Numbered from the stretch's first letter, positions 1 to 8,709 are shown. The stretch is DNA of 64,000 bases from Anditalea andensis (GCF_000714815.1 NZ_JMIH01000010.1:1-64000), one strand, 5' to 3'. Numbers and translations: made by a program. Notes: generated by a model not told the origin, from the sequence alone.

Positions 1-68
1 GTAGCTCAATTGGATAGAGCAACTGCCTTCTAAGCAGTAGGTTTCAGGTTCGATTCCTGACAGGATCA
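1..68 (+). tRNA. tRNA-Arg (TCT), 5' truncated by the window edge
   Basis: The D arm, anticodon arm and T arm are all present. The anticodon loop CTTCTAA, closed by ACTGC/GCAGT, gives anticodon TCT (Arg). The 3' acceptor strand CAGGATC with discriminator A needs a 5' strand GATCCTG, of which only the last G lies in the window, so about six bases are missing. No CCA is encoded. It is the first of three tRNA genes on the same strand. Confidence 0.95.
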
Positions 69-124
69 CTCTAGTGGTCCAGATCACAAGAGCTTCATAA
101 GAGAAGCTCTCCTAAATTATTACC

Positions 125-197
125 GATTCCGTAGCTCAGCTGGTAGAGCAATACACTTTTAATGTATGGGTCCTGGGTTCGAATCCCAGCGGGATCA
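125..197 (+). tRNA. tRNA-Lys (TTT)
   Basis: The full cloverleaf can be drawn. Acceptor GATTCCG pairs with CGGGATC (one T-G wobble), the D stem is GCTC/GAGC, the anticodon stem ATACA/TGTAT closes loop CTTTTAA (anticodon TTT, Lys), and the T arm is CTGGG/CCCAG around TTCGAAT. CCA is not encoded. It lies 56 bases after the tRNA-Arg gene and is probably co-transcribed with it. Confidence 0.97.
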
Positions 198-237
198 CTT
201 CTTTACCGCATATTATTGGGGTTAAATGAAAGTGTTT

Positions 238-311
238 CGGGGTGTAGCGTAGCCCGGTATCGCGCCTCGTTTGGGACGAGGAGGTCGTAGGTTCGAATCC
301 TGCCACCCCGA
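238..311 (+). tRNA. tRNA-Pro (TGG)
   Basis: Acceptor CGGGGTG pairs with CACCCCG, followed by discriminator A. The anticodon stem CCTCG/CGAGG encloses loop TTTGGGA, giving anticodon TGG (Pro). The T arm is GTAGG/CCTGC around TTCGAAT. It is the third and last gene of the tRNA run and is followed directly by an intrinsic terminator. The antisense frame across it encodes a peptide often mis-annotated as a protein; it is not a gene. Confidence 0.97.
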
Positions 312-321
312 CTGATTATAT

Positions 322-355
322 AAAAAGCTTCTGGTTTTACCAGAGGCTTTTTTTT
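322..355 (+). terminator. intrinsic terminator after the tRNA cluster
   Basis: AAAAAGC-TCTGG pairs with CCAGA-GCTTTTT around a TTTTA loop and is followed by a run of T. It sits 11 bases after the tRNA-Pro gene and closes the tRNA transcript. Confidence 0.85.
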
Positions 356-569
356 GGTTTTAATTTTTCGGTCAGAAGATTTGACAGACGGTTTTGAGAT
401 AAAAATTTGTTTTACCATTTTTAGCCCTGTAATGGCAGCTTATTTTAATTAATCTATGAAGTGGGGTATTTCAGTTAAACAGCATTAAAACATGCGATTT
501 TAGCGCTTATTTATGTAATTAAGTATTTACCCCCCCCTTCCTCTGGTGGCTGCTCTCTATCTGGCCTAA

Positions 570-2273
570 ATGCTCCTACCTATGAAATATGTATTATGTT
601 TTTTCCTGATTTTCAATCTGTCATTTTTAAACACCTGGGCTAGTGATGTATCGGAAGCTATCTTACAGTATCAAGCCGACAGGGGAGCGCTTTTGAGAAA
701 ATATACTTTAATAGCGTCAGATGAATACTATGATCGTATGGAGAAACTTCATGCTGACTGGTTGGAAGAGCTGGAAAGATTTGATTTTCAGAATCTGGAT
801 CAGCAGGGAAGGGTGGATTATCATCTTTTCAAAAACTACCTCGAAAAAGAAAATTACCAACTTGCCCTTTCCAGGCAGGATTTTGTAAAAGTGAAGCATT
901 TGGCAGATTTTGCCTCACCCATATTGCCCTTTATTTTTAGCAGAAGAAGAGGAGATAAGCCCGATGCCCAACATGTAGCCAGTACTATGCATGAAGTAGC
1001 AAAAGCCCTGACGCTGTATAGAGAGGAGCTCGAAAGGAAAAATGACCCATTGGAGAGTTGGCAACTATCTGAAACAGCAGCATCCATGGTCAAAAATTAT
1101 ATAACCGTACTTACAGAAGCCTATGCTTTCTACGAGGGTTATGATCCCGACATGACTTGGTGGGTAGAACGGCCTTTCAAACAGCTCGTAGATGATATGG
1201 AAGCATATGTTATGTTTTTAAAAGGTAATTTTTCCACCGAGAATCATAATGATGACGGAAGTGGGATAATAGGCCGTCCTATAGGCCGGGAAGCGATAAT
1301 TTCAGGGCTTAGACAGGAGTTTATTCCATATACGCCAGAGGAGCTTATTGAGATAGCAGAGCGGGAATTTGCCTGGAGTGAAGCAGAGATGAAAAAAGCC
1401 TCTGCAGCGCTTGGTTACGGGGAGGATTGGAAGCAGGCTTTGGAAGCGGTAAAAGAATCGTATTTTCCCATAGGTGAGTGGCCTCAGGAAATAAACCGTC
1501 TGGCTGAGGAGGCTGTGGAATTTATCGAATCTAGGGATCTTATTTCTATACCGGCATTGGCTAAAGAAACTTGGCGAATGAGAATGCTTACACCGGAGGA
1601 GCAAAAGTTTGCGCCTTTTTTTCTCGGTGGAGAGTCCATATTAGTAGCTTACCCTACCACTTCGATGAGCCATGAAGAAAAAATGATGAGCTTACGTGGG
1701 AACAATCCCCATTTCTCACGGGCGGTGGTTCACCATGAGCTTATACCCGGTCATCACCTACAGCAGTTTATGAACCAAAGGTATAAGCCTTACCGCAGTT
1801 TGTTCAGAACTCCCTTTTGGACCGAGGGCTGGGCCCTATATTGGGAAATGAATCTTTGGGATAAAAATTTCCCTAGATCTGCAGAGGATAAGATCGGGAT
1901 GCTGTTTTGGAGAATGCACCGGAGCGCCCGGATTATTTTCTCGCTGAACTATCACCTAGGTACAATGAGCCCTCAAGAATGCATTGATTTTTTGGTAGAA
2001 AGAGTCGGTCACGAGAGGGCCAATGCTGAAGGTGAAGTGAGGAGATCCTTTACTGGCAACTATGGGCCACTATATCAGATCGCCTATATGGTGGGGGGAC
2101 TTCAGTTTGTAAGTTTAAAAAATGAGATGGTCGGCGGTGGATTAATGACAGAAAAAGATTTTCACGACCGTATTATGAAAGAAAATTCTATACCGATAGC
2201 CTTACTAAGAGAGATTCTCAGAGGGGGAGATCCTAATAAAACTATTTCAGCTTGGAGATTTTATGAATATTAA
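570..2273 (+). CDS. DUF885 family secreted metallopeptidase-like protein
   Basis: This 567-residue protein has an N-terminal signal sequence ending near residue 24 and the DUF885 hallmark HHELIPGHH at residues 388-396. That is an HExxxGHH zinc-site variant, followed by a conserved WTEGWALYWE segment that would supply a downstream glutamate. DUF885 proteins resemble gluzincin-type peptidases and are thought to be exported zinc peptidases; the substrate is unknown. Length matches the family (550-620). An in-frame ATG at 582 fits the signal peptide equally well, because neither start has a clear ribosome-binding site. It is convergent with the HAD gene 31 bases downstream. A run of eight C lies just upstream of the start. 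Confidence 0.88.
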   Translation: MLLPMKYVLCFFLIFNLSFLNTWASDVSEAILQYQADRGALLRKYTLIASDEYYDRMEKLHADWLEELERFDFQNLDQQGRVDYHLFKNYLEKENYQLALSRQDFVKVKHLADFASPILPFIFSRRRGDKPDAQHVASTMHEVAKALTLYREELERKNDPLESWQLSETAASMVKNYITVLTEAYAFYEGYDPDMTWWVERPFKQLVDDMEAYVMFLKGNFSTENHNDDGSGIIGRPIGREAIISGLRQEFIPYTPEELIEIAEREFAWSEAEMKKASAALGYGEDWKQALEAVKESYFPIGEWPQEINRLAEEAVEFIESRDLISIPALAKETWRMRMLTPEEQKFAPFFLGGESILVAYPTTSMSHEEKMMSLRGNNPHFSRAVVHHELIPGHHLQQFMNQRYKPYRSLFRTPFWTEGWALYWEMNLWDKNFPRSAEDKIGMLFWRMHRSARIIFSLNYHLGTMSPQECIDFLVERVGHERANAEGEVRRSFTGNYGPLYQIAYMVGGLQFVSLKNEMVGGGLMTEKDFHDRIMKENSIPIALLREILRGGDPNKTISAWRFYEY

Positions 2274-2304
2274 ATAAGTGGCTATAAAGGATTGTCTTTA
2301 AGTT

Positions 2305-2943
2305 TTATTCCAGCAGAATGCTGGCCAGTTCTCTGAAGTCATTGATGACATGGGTAGCACCAGTGGGAAGGTCGGTAAGCGCTAACTTATAGTAAAGTAC
2401 AGTTTCTATACCCAGATCTTGACCGGCTTTGATTTCGGAATCTGGATCATCGCCTATTATCATCATATCGGTAGGTGAATACCCGTTTTTTTCCATGATT
2501 TGGTAAAAGATATCTTTTTTAGTTAGGTCTGACTCTGATGGGTCCACCACGGTAATTTCTACAAAATCTTTCAGTATTCCCAAATGTTCTATTTTAGAGT
2601 TTTGCATGTTTTTATATCCTGTGGTAACGAGGTACCTGTCACCAGGTAATTCAAGTATAGCAGGATAGTCCTCAAATAATTTTATTTCTTTATCGTAGGT
2701 TAACTTAGTAAGTATTCTATTCCCTTCATCAATTAACGGTTCAGAAAATTGATATTTGTAAGCTACTTCTTGGAAGGGTTTGCGCATCAGGTCTTTTTTT
2801 ATTTTTGTAAATTCCCCATCTTTAACACCATGTTTTTCTATCTTATCGAATAGTGGTTTGAACAGTTCTTCACCTATATCGCTGACCGGAAATAGCGTGT
2901 TGTCTAGATCATATATCATTGCTTTTTTTATTCTTATATTCAT
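2305..2943 (-). CDS. HAD-superfamily hydrolase, pyrimidine-5'-nucleotidase-like
   Basis: The 212-residue protein contains all HAD motifs. Motif I is DLDNT with nucleophile D12 and acid D14, motif II is TTG near residues 107-109, a lysine at about 143 follows, and motif III is GDDPDSE at 164-170. The helical cap between residues 20 and 95 is type C1, as in phosphoglycolate phosphatase and YjjG-like nucleotidases. It is a cytoplasmic phosphomonoesterase whose substrate cannot be read from the sequence. GGAG directly abuts the chosen ATG, which is too close to act as a normal Shine-Dalgarno, so the start could also be Met9, just before the first motif. No operon partner is evident. Confidence 0.85.
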   Translation of the reverse strand: MNIRIKKAMIYDLDNTLFPVSDIGEELFKPLFDKIEKHGVKDGEFTKIKKDLMRKPFQEVAYKYQFSEPLIDEGNRILTKLTYDKEIKLFEDYPAILELPGDRYLVTTGYKNMQNSKIEHLGILKDFVEITVVDPSESDLTKKDIFYQIMEKNGYSPTDMMIIGDDPDSEIKAGQDLGIETVLYYKLALTDLPTGATHVINDFRELASILLE

Positions 2944-3058
2944 CTCCTTGGCATTTCAATGTATTGGGTAAATTATATAACATTAACCCTTCATAAAGTA
3001 AACTGTTATTATATAAATTGGGTTTATTTTTAAAACAGTTTAAAATAATCAAGCTAAC

Positions 3059-3439
3059 ATGTCAGAAAAAAGATCCGTGCTATATAGTGTTTTTAACTTC
3101 AGATGTCCCCGTTGTAGAAAGGGGGAAATGTTTCCCTCCGGCACCCTTTTTAGTATCAATAAATTTGATAAAATGCATGCAAAATGTCAAAATTGTGGAT
3201 TGTCTTTTGAACCTGAGCCGGGGTATTATTTTGGGGCTATGTTTATTAGTTATGCTTTAAACGCAGCTTTGTTTATAGCCATTTGGTTGGTGATGACCTA
3301 TATTAATGAAGACGTTTCTTTGTTCTGGATAATTGGTGTCATAATTGTGTTGTCATTATTATTACTGCCCTTCATTTTTAGACTTTCCCGTTCATTATGG
3401 ATAAGTATATTTATACCATTTCAAGGTAACGGTAAATGA
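3059..3439 (+). CDS. DUF983 family membrane protein with N-terminal zinc ribbon
   Basis: The 126-residue protein has two Cys pairs, C16-x2-C19 and C43-x2-C46, forming a zinc-ribbon-like knuckle at the cytoplasmic N terminus. Two hydrophobic helices follow at about 58-80 and 88-108. This is the usual DUF983 layout; the family's function is unknown. It is short but complete and starts at an ATG in an AT-rich region. It stands alone, with a non-coding spacer of about 250 bases after it. Confidence 0.85.
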   Translation: MSEKRSVLYSVFNFRCPRCRKGEMFPSGTLFSINKFDKMHAKCQNCGLSFEPEPGYYFGAMFISYALNAALFIAIWLVMTYINEDVSLFWIIGVIIVLSLLLLPFIFRLSRSLWISIFIPFQGNGK

Positions 3440-3688
3440 TGTTTTTAGATTTAGATATAAAGATTAATTATATGATTGATAAGTGATTAAAAAAAACATA
3501 TAATTAAAATTTTTATGTTAGATTTGTACATCGATTGACTGATATTTTATACTTATGAATTTTAATATCATTTTCATGATATAAATATGATAACCTGATT
3601 TTTCTTTGGAATATAAGCCAATGATAAAAGTAGGTCGCTGCAATTGTTAAAAATCATCCAATAAATTACCAAAACTTAATTAAGAATA

Positions 3689-4090
3689 ATGAGAGATCTT
3701 ATTAAAAATTCATTGAATACCCTAAGAAAAAGTGATGAGTATATCTGTGTAACCAACGAAGGTGACCAAATATCATTAGAAGAAGCAACAAAACAAAATA
3801 TAGCAGTTACGATCCTTCACCCTCAGCAGATAGTTAAAACCAAACTTGAAGAAGCTGGGTTATATCTTACTGATACTAAATTCGTGAATGATCTAAATGA
3901 ACTGATAGATGAGCTTAATGGTACTGCTAAGACTGGGAAGAAACCTGTTTCTGGCAAGAAATTAAGTCCCGCAGAGAAACAACGAATTATCGAAGGTTGG
4001 GCCGATGCTCATGAAGATGGTATGAATAAAGCACAATATGCAAGAAAAGTAGGCGTAACCTACCAATCATTTATCAATTGGATTAAATAA
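3689..4090 (+). CDS. uncharacterised protein with C-terminal helix-turn-helix
   Basis: I do not recognise the family of this 133-residue soluble protein. Residues 1-75 are mixed and rather acidic, with no clear motif. A Gly/Lys-rich linker covers about 80-92. Residues 93-133 look like a compact helix-turn-helix of the kind found at the N terminus of IS3/IS66-type transposases (a SPAEKQRIIEGW start, then NKAQYARKVGVTYQSFINW as the recognition unit). No transposase catalytic domain is attached. It is a single gene with its own terminator 28 bases downstream. A DNA-binding regulator or a domesticated transposase HTH is possible. Confidence 0.7.
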   Translation: MRDLIKNSLNTLRKSDEYICVTNEGDQISLEEATKQNIAVTILHPQQIVKTKLEEAGLYLTDTKFVNDLNELIDELNGTAKTGKKPVSGKKLSPAEKQRIIEGWADAHEDGMNKAQYARKVGVTYQSFINWIK

Positions 4091-4117
4091 TATAATCCTA
4101 TATCAATACTATTTATT

Positions 4118-4155
4118 AAAAAAAACGGATTGGTGCAGGCCGATCCGTTTTTTTT
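4118..4155 (+). terminator. intrinsic terminator after the HTH protein gene
   Basis: Stem ACGGATTGG/CCGATCCGT (one T-G pair) with loop TGCAGG, preceded by an A run and followed by eight T. It can work on both strands, but its position fits the plus-strand gene ending at 4090. Confidence 0.88.
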
Positions 4156-4286
4156 AATTTTATTGGAAATGTATTTGATATTTATTTTTCATATTATTAA
4201 TAAGAAAAAATAAATACCTTGTTTTTTGAAAAAATATAGTTGATATATTTTCTTACAGTTAAATTTAGAATTGATGTGACATTATA

Positions 4287-4322
4287 AAAACGGAGCAGTA
4301 TATTACACACTGCTCCGTTTGT
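4287..4322 (-). terminator. intrinsic terminator of the DUF2383 gene
   Basis: Perfect stem ACGGAGCAGT/ACTGCTCCGT flanked by A on one side and T on the other. It lies a few bases beyond the stop codon of the minus-strand gene at 4327-4779; read on the minus strand it ends in a T run. Confidence 0.85.
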
Positions 4323-4326
4323 TTTG

Positions 4327-4779
4327 TTAATTTGGATTCTTTTTAAATTCTTCAAGTTGCGTCTGCGTACCTTTTATCAGGTTTAGCTGGTTTAATATAA
4401 TTTCTCGGATGTATTCTGGAGGATTAGATTTTATAACTTCTTCATAACTTTGAACTGCCCCTACATCTGCTTTTTTGCAGTCATCTATGATCTTTACCGT
4501 GTCACTGCCGTTTAGGCCTGATTTAAAGTCCATCCATAGTCTTGTAAGGGTATGGGACATCTTTGTGTTTTCAATATCATTTCCGCCCAGATGTCTTACG
4601 CAATCTTTTAATTCTTCCCTGAATAATGCCCTTTGTTGTGAAAGCCTATAAAAAATTGTAGAAAGTTCTCCGTCTTTTAAATGCTCTGCGGCATCAGAGT
4701 ATCCTTTTACCGAATCTTCATTAGTTTGAATAAGTTCGTGAAGCTTATCGATAGTAAGCTGGTTTCTATTATCTTGCAT
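4327..4779 (-). CDS. PA2169-type four-helix-bundle protein (DUF2383)
   Basis: The 150-residue helical cytoplasmic protein matches the DUF2383/PA2169 pattern. An N-terminal helix LxxLIQTNEDSVKGYxxAAEH is followed by a second helix ending in REELKDCVRHLGG, an insert with W-x-DFKSGL, and a final helix pair with AVQSYEEVI. The family is ferritin-like in fold and often found among stress genes; its biochemical role is not established. It is a single gene with its own terminator. The neighbouring PAS gene is on the same strand, but about 95 bases and no obvious shared signal separate them. Confidence 0.87.
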   Translation of the reverse strand: MQDNRNQLTIDKLHELIQTNEDSVKGYSDAAEHLKDGELSTIFYRLSQQRALFREELKDCVRHLGGNDIENTKMSHTLTRLWMDFKSGLNGSDTVKIIDDCKKADVGAVQSYEEVIKSNPPEYIREIILNQLNLIKGTQTQLEEFKKNPN

Positions 4780-4874
4780 AATATATTAATGGTTAAATTT
4801 GAATTAAATCATTTAAAAAGAGTAATACATTTTTTGAATGCAAGAAGTAGTCCAATATTGATTTTCTGGATAGG

Positions 4875-5456
4875 CTAATGTTCTACCTCTACCTCCAGTG
4901 CTAAAAAATGGGTGATAGTTTTTCTTTTGTTAAAAAGGGGGTAGACCGTTAACTGGCAGGTATATTCATCTTCATTTTTCCTATAATTCAATACCTTTTT
5001 TGTAAAAGGCTTTTCATTTGCAAGGGCTTTCGATATAGATTTTGTTGCTACTGGAGAGGTGTTTTTGCCCTGTAAGAACCGGGGGGACCTGCCCATTGCC
5101 TCCATATCTGTATAACCGGTGAGTTCAGTGAAACCTTTGTTCACCCAACATATATTCTGGTACGCATCAGTTAATATGATAGCCTGGTATTGTAACTTTA
5201 AAATATGTGGGATATCTATATCCCATCCGTATTTTTCGGCATATATGAGAAGTTGCTCTTTGTCTTCTTTTATGTTCCAGAAATCTATAACTGAACATGG
5301 GGACTGTCCTGATATGTCCCAGCTCATCAAAGGGTGGGGGGTAAGATAGCCTGAATCGGATAGGTTTATGCTTGGGTGTTTTAAGTCCAGTCTATCTTCG
5401 GACATTAAATATATGTCTAGACACATGAGATCTTTATAATTATTCTTTTTGGTCAT
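4875..5456 (-). CDS. PAS-domain protein, LOV-like but lacking the photoactive cysteine
   Basis: The 193-residue protein has an N-terminal region of about 85 residues with no recognised motif and one PAS domain at about 90-190. The PAS core contains WVNKGFTELTGY and GRSPRFLQGK (122-131). The latter is the LOV signature GRNCRFLQG with proline (P125) in place of the flavin-adduct cysteine. There is no output domain, so it must signal through partners or simply bind a ligand. It starts at an ATG with no clear ribosome-binding site. It may bind flavin without the classical photocycle, or be an ordinary PAS_9 sensor. Confidence 0.82.
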   Translation of the reverse strand: MTKKNNYKDLMCLDIYLMSEDRLDLKHPSINLSDSGYLTPHPLMSWDISGQSPCSVIDFWNIKEDKEQLLIYAEKYGWDIDIPHILKLQYQAIILTDAYQNICWVNKGFTELTGYTDMEAMGRSPRFLQGKNTSPVATKSISKALANEKPFTKKVLNYRKNEDEYTCQLTVYPLFNKRKTITHFLALEVEVEH

Positions 5457-5935
5457 AATGTTTACACTTCCATATTTAATGCTAAACGTAATGTATTATA
5501 TGAATTTCTACTTAAGCTGATTGGGAATGATTTTCCCTTAGTAAAGGTTTGTATGCTTTGAATTATATCCCTGTATTATAATTTTCAGTATATGTGAATA
5601 CAAATGTAACTATTATTTTGTTTAATTATTTTGTCAATATTTAGTACAAATCAAATTCTTTGTTTTTTACTAGCTAGGTTGTTTGAAAAATGGCTGTCAG
5701 ATAATGATCTGAATCTATCATGTTCCCTTTTCCATCATGTCTATGGTGTATCAGGCATGTCGCCAACACCCTATACATGCAGTCGGTTGATTGATATTCA
5801 GCTATTCTATAAATGTATTTTTTTTGGGATTCTTTAAAAAGTTATCCTTCATATAAAGTAGGAAAGGTCTTGCTATAAACCATTATGTTATTGTTGAGTT
5901 AATCTTTTGGTAGCATAATTTTATGATTTATTACG
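5457..5935. other. intergenic region without a supported gene
   Basis: About 480 AT-rich bases lie between two divergent genes and must contain both promoters. A 68-codon frame at 5631-5837 has no family resemblance and unusual composition. I see no RNA gene or strong hairpin. Confidence 0.5.
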
Positions 5936-7024
5936 GTGGATGTTTTAAAAAAGAGTAACTGGAGAAAAATATCGCTATACGGTGCATCTTTATTGATACT
6001 GACCGGCGGTGCATTTTATGTGGTGGCCTTTCATATCTTGTCAGGGCCCGGTTATAAGGGCCCTGTTTCAGATCACTTTGACGGCGATGAATTTTATAAT
6101 TTGGAACCTACTAAAAAGAACGGTATTGGAGATGTCCTCGAGTGGCAGTTCAATAAGGATCCGGGAGAATGGCCTGACAGAACATTACCTTCAAAAAATA
6201 CGGTACCCTTGGAATCCATCGATGGTGAGCGGGTTACATTTATAAACCATGCTTCATTGCTCATTCAGATTCAGGGTATAAATTTGCTTACCGATCCGAT
6301 ATGGTCCTATAGGGCTAGTCCTTTTTCTTTCGCTGGACCTGCCAGAAAGCGAGAAGCCGGGATCCGCTTTGAGGATCTTCCCCATATCCATGCGGTATTG
6401 ATCAGTCATAACCATTACGACCACCTGGATCTTTCTACCCTTAAAAAGTTACATGAAGTCTATGATCCAATATTTATAGTTCCTTTAGGTGTGGATCTGC
6501 TTTTGAAACAACATAATATCCATAATATACATGCACTTGACTGGTTCGATCAGCTAGATATCAGTAACACACATATCCATGCAGTACCTGCCAAACACTT
6601 TTCTGGAAGAGGTATGGGTGATACTAATAAGACTCTTTGGTCAGGATATCTAATTGAAAGTGGACAACGAAAGATTTATTTTGCAGGCGACACTGGCTAT
6701 GGTGATTTTTACAAATCCCTTCATGCCAGATATGGACCTATAGACTTAGCACTGCTACCTATAGGAGCATATAAACCTATATGGTTTATGCAGCCTATCC
6801 ATATGTCTCCAGAAGAAGCGGTTCAGGCACATCTTGATCTAGGGGCTTCTAAAAGTATAGGGATGCATTTCGGTACATTTCCTATGGCTGACGATGGGCT
6901 AAGTGATCCTTTGATTGACTTAAGTGCAGCACTGGCCAGAAAAAATGTTGATCCCAAAAAATTCTTTACCCTTCGAGAAGGTGAATGCTTTGATTTAAAT
7001 ATTGAAAAAAAAGGCTTCTTTTAA
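5936..7024 (+). CDS. membrane-anchored MBL-fold metallohydrolase, NAPE-PLD/UlaG-like
   Basis: The 362-residue protein begins with a positively charged N terminus and one hydrophobic helix (about 12-33), so the enzyme is probably anchored on the outer face of the inner membrane. The metallo-beta-lactamase core follows, with H158-x-H160-x-D162-H163, H221, D252 and H311 as the six metal ligands. The GPARKR and WFDQ segments recall N-acyl-phosphatidylethanolamine phospholipase D relatives, suggesting a phosphodiesterase acting on lipid-like substrates; this is inferred. The reading frame has no ATG before the membrane helix, so GTG at 5936 is the likely start. No operon partner. Confidence 0.87.
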   Translation: MDVLKKSNWRKISLYGASLLILTGGAFYVVAFHILSGPGYKGPVSDHFDGDEFYNLEPTKKNGIGDVLEWQFNKDPGEWPDRTLPSKNTVPLESIDGERVTFINHASLLIQIQGINLLTDPIWSYRASPFSFAGPARKREAGIRFEDLPHIHAVLISHNHYDHLDLSTLKKLHEVYDPIFIVPLGVDLLLKQHNIHNIHALDWFDQLDISNTHIHAVPAKHFSGRGMGDTNKTLWSGYLIESGQRKIYFAGDTGYGDFYKSLHARYGPIDLALLPIGAYKPIWFMQPIHMSPEEAVQAHLDLGASKSIGMHFGTFPMADDGLSDPLIDLSAALARKNVDPKKFFTLREGECFDLNIEKKGFF

Positions 7025-7289
7025 CATTCATTACAAGTAAATTTCCATACTTTAATTTAGTGTATGGTAGGCCTTGCCGAATATGTTGACATCTAAATTG
7101 GGGTGTGCGGATTGTTCTCAAGTATATGGGTTTTTTCTGTTTAGAGGAATTTCCCAGATGGGATTTACAGGAATGCTTACTTTTAAAGAAGAAATCCATT
7201 TTATTTCAAATGTATTTATTGGTGTTTTGTATAGATGATAGTGTATAGTACCAAAAACAATATTATTGATATTTAGTATATTATAATAT

Positions 7290-7979
7290 ATGGATAGAGA
7301 AGATATACGGTTAGATGATTGGGAAAGACTTTTAATGGGGACAAGTCCCTGGGAATTTACCATAGAAATTTTCATTAGAACCTTGATCATATATTTTTTT
7401 CTAATGCTGGTAATGCGCCTTTTGGGAAAAAGAATGAATGCTCAGCTTAATATTACTGACCTGGCGGTTATGCTTACATTGGGAGCCATAGCATCAGTTC
7501 CTATGCAGGACTTTAATGCAGGCATTCTTCCAGGCATTTTATTACTGGCCAGTATATTAATGCTTCATCAGGGTTTTACCTTACTTTCATATAAAAAGAG
7601 GAAGATAGAAGAGCTTACAGTGGGTAAAATGAACTGTGTTATTAAAAACGGTTTAATAGATACAGGGAAGCTATCCGATATGCGGATCAGTAAAGATCAG
7701 ATCTTCTCTATCCTTCGGACTCATGGTGTGCACCACCTAGGTCAGGTAAAGCGGATGTATTCAGAATCGGATGGTCAGTTTAGTGTTTACAAATTTAAAG
7801 AACCTCGTCCCGGGTTTTCGGTATATCCAAGAAAAGATGGTTCCCTACCCCCATCTACCAGACAAATTGAAGACCAGTATGCATGTGCCTACTGCGGAAA
7901 TCTTTCCACAAAACCTGAAGATATAAAATTATCCTGTGGTTATTGTGCTAACAATGACTGGGTGGAAGCGATTCAATAA
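7290..7979 (+). CDS. DUF421 (YetF-like) membrane protein with C-terminal zinc ribbon, copy 1
   Basis: The 229-residue protein has three transmembrane helices (about 27-48, 57-75, 80-98) with the DUF421 motif VMRLLGKRMNAQLNITDLAVMLTLG. The soluble YetF domain follows, with GQVKRMYSESDG near 150. A CxxC-x13-CxxC cluster (C199, C202, C216, C219) then forms a likely zinc ribbon at the extreme C terminus. YetF-type proteins are membrane proteins of unclear function. This gene is 10 bases upstream of a second copy with the same architecture; the two are surely co-transcribed and probably form a hetero-oligomer. Confidence 0.88.
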   Translation: MDREDIRLDDWERLLMGTSPWEFTIEIFIRTLIIYFFLMLVMRLLGKRMNAQLNITDLAVMLTLGAIASVPMQDFNAGILPGILLLASILMLHQGFTLLSYKKRKIEELTVGKMNCVIKNGLIDTGKLSDMRISKDQIFSILRTHGVHHLGQVKRMYSESDGQFSVYKFKEPRPGFSVYPRKDGSLPPSTRQIEDQYACAYCGNLSTKPEDIKLSCGYCANNDWVEAIQ

Positions 7980-7989
7980 AATATAAAAG

Positions 7990-8685
7990 ATGTACACATC
8001 AGATGCAGAATTATGGGATTGGATGAGAATCCTGATGGGGGGTGTTCCCGCCGTTTTTTTAATAGAAGTCCTTATCCGAATTTTATTTATTTATTTGCTT
8101 CTCGTGGTCAGCATGAGGCTTATGGGTAAGCGCATGTCTGCCATCATCAGCAGGAATGAAATGATAGCGATGATATCTTTGGCCGCGGCTATAGGTATCC
8201 CTATTCAGGACCCTGAACAGGGTCTGATTCCGCCGGTCATTATTGCTGCTGTGGTGATCAGTATGCAAAGGATAATATCCACTAAATCTATGGACAAGCC
8301 CGGTCTGGAGCAAACCATAGTAGGAGATATAGGCATCATGGTAAGAGACGGCAAACTGGATATAGAAAATATGCGTAATAGCAGGATCTCTCGCGAACGC
8401 TTGTTTACCGAATTTAGAGTGAAAGGTGTAATCAGTTTGGGCAAAGTTCAGCGGGCCTATTTAGAGGCCAATGGTTCTTTTACCATATACCTCCATGAAA
8501 ATGTGGAAAAGGAAGGGCTGTGTATTCTGCCAGACTGGGACCAGGATTATTTAGAGGAACTTCATTATGCTGAAGGTACATTTGCCTGTACACGTTGCGG
8601 CCATTTGGAGAAAAGCCAGAGTGAGCCCACTTTTGAATGTTCTCACTGCCACAATTCAAGATGGGTGAAAGCCGTGATAGCCTAA
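7990..8685 (+). CDS. DUF421 (YetF-like) membrane protein with C-terminal zinc ribbon, copy 2
   Basis: This 231-residue protein is a tandem paralogue of the preceding gene. It has the same N-terminal W-x-RLLMG/W-x-RILMGG opening, three membrane helices, a conserved MRLMGKRMSAIIS motif, a soluble domain containing LGKVQRAYLEANG, and a terminal ribbon with C200, C203, C217 and C220. Identity between the copies is clearly partial, so the duplication is not recent. The start ATG follows copy 1 by 10 bases. The pair is convergent with the hypothetical gene at 8710-9156. Function is not established; association with the membrane or cell envelope is inferred. Confidence 0.88.
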   Translation: MYTSDAELWDWMRILMGGVPAVFLIEVLIRILFIYLLLVVSMRLMGKRMSAIISRNEMIAMISLAAAIGIPIQDPEQGLIPPVIIAAVVISMQRIISTKSMDKPGLEQTIVGDIGIMVRDGKLDIENMRNSRISRERLFTEFRVKGVISLGKVQRAYLEANGSFTIYLHENVEKEGLCILPDWDQDYLEELHYAEGTFACTRCGHLEKSQSEPTFECSHCHNSRWVKAVIA

Positions 8686-8709
8686 AATTCAAATAGGGAG
8701 AAGTGAATT

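Noticed and set aside
203-418. 71-codon minus-strand frame over the tRNA-Pro gene
   Set aside because: It is the antisense of tRNA-Pro and encodes the well-known spurious peptide seen at many tRNA-Pro loci.
5631-5837. 68-codon frame in the spacer before the metallohydrolase gene
   Set aside because: No family features, no start signal and atypical composition in an AT-rich spacer.
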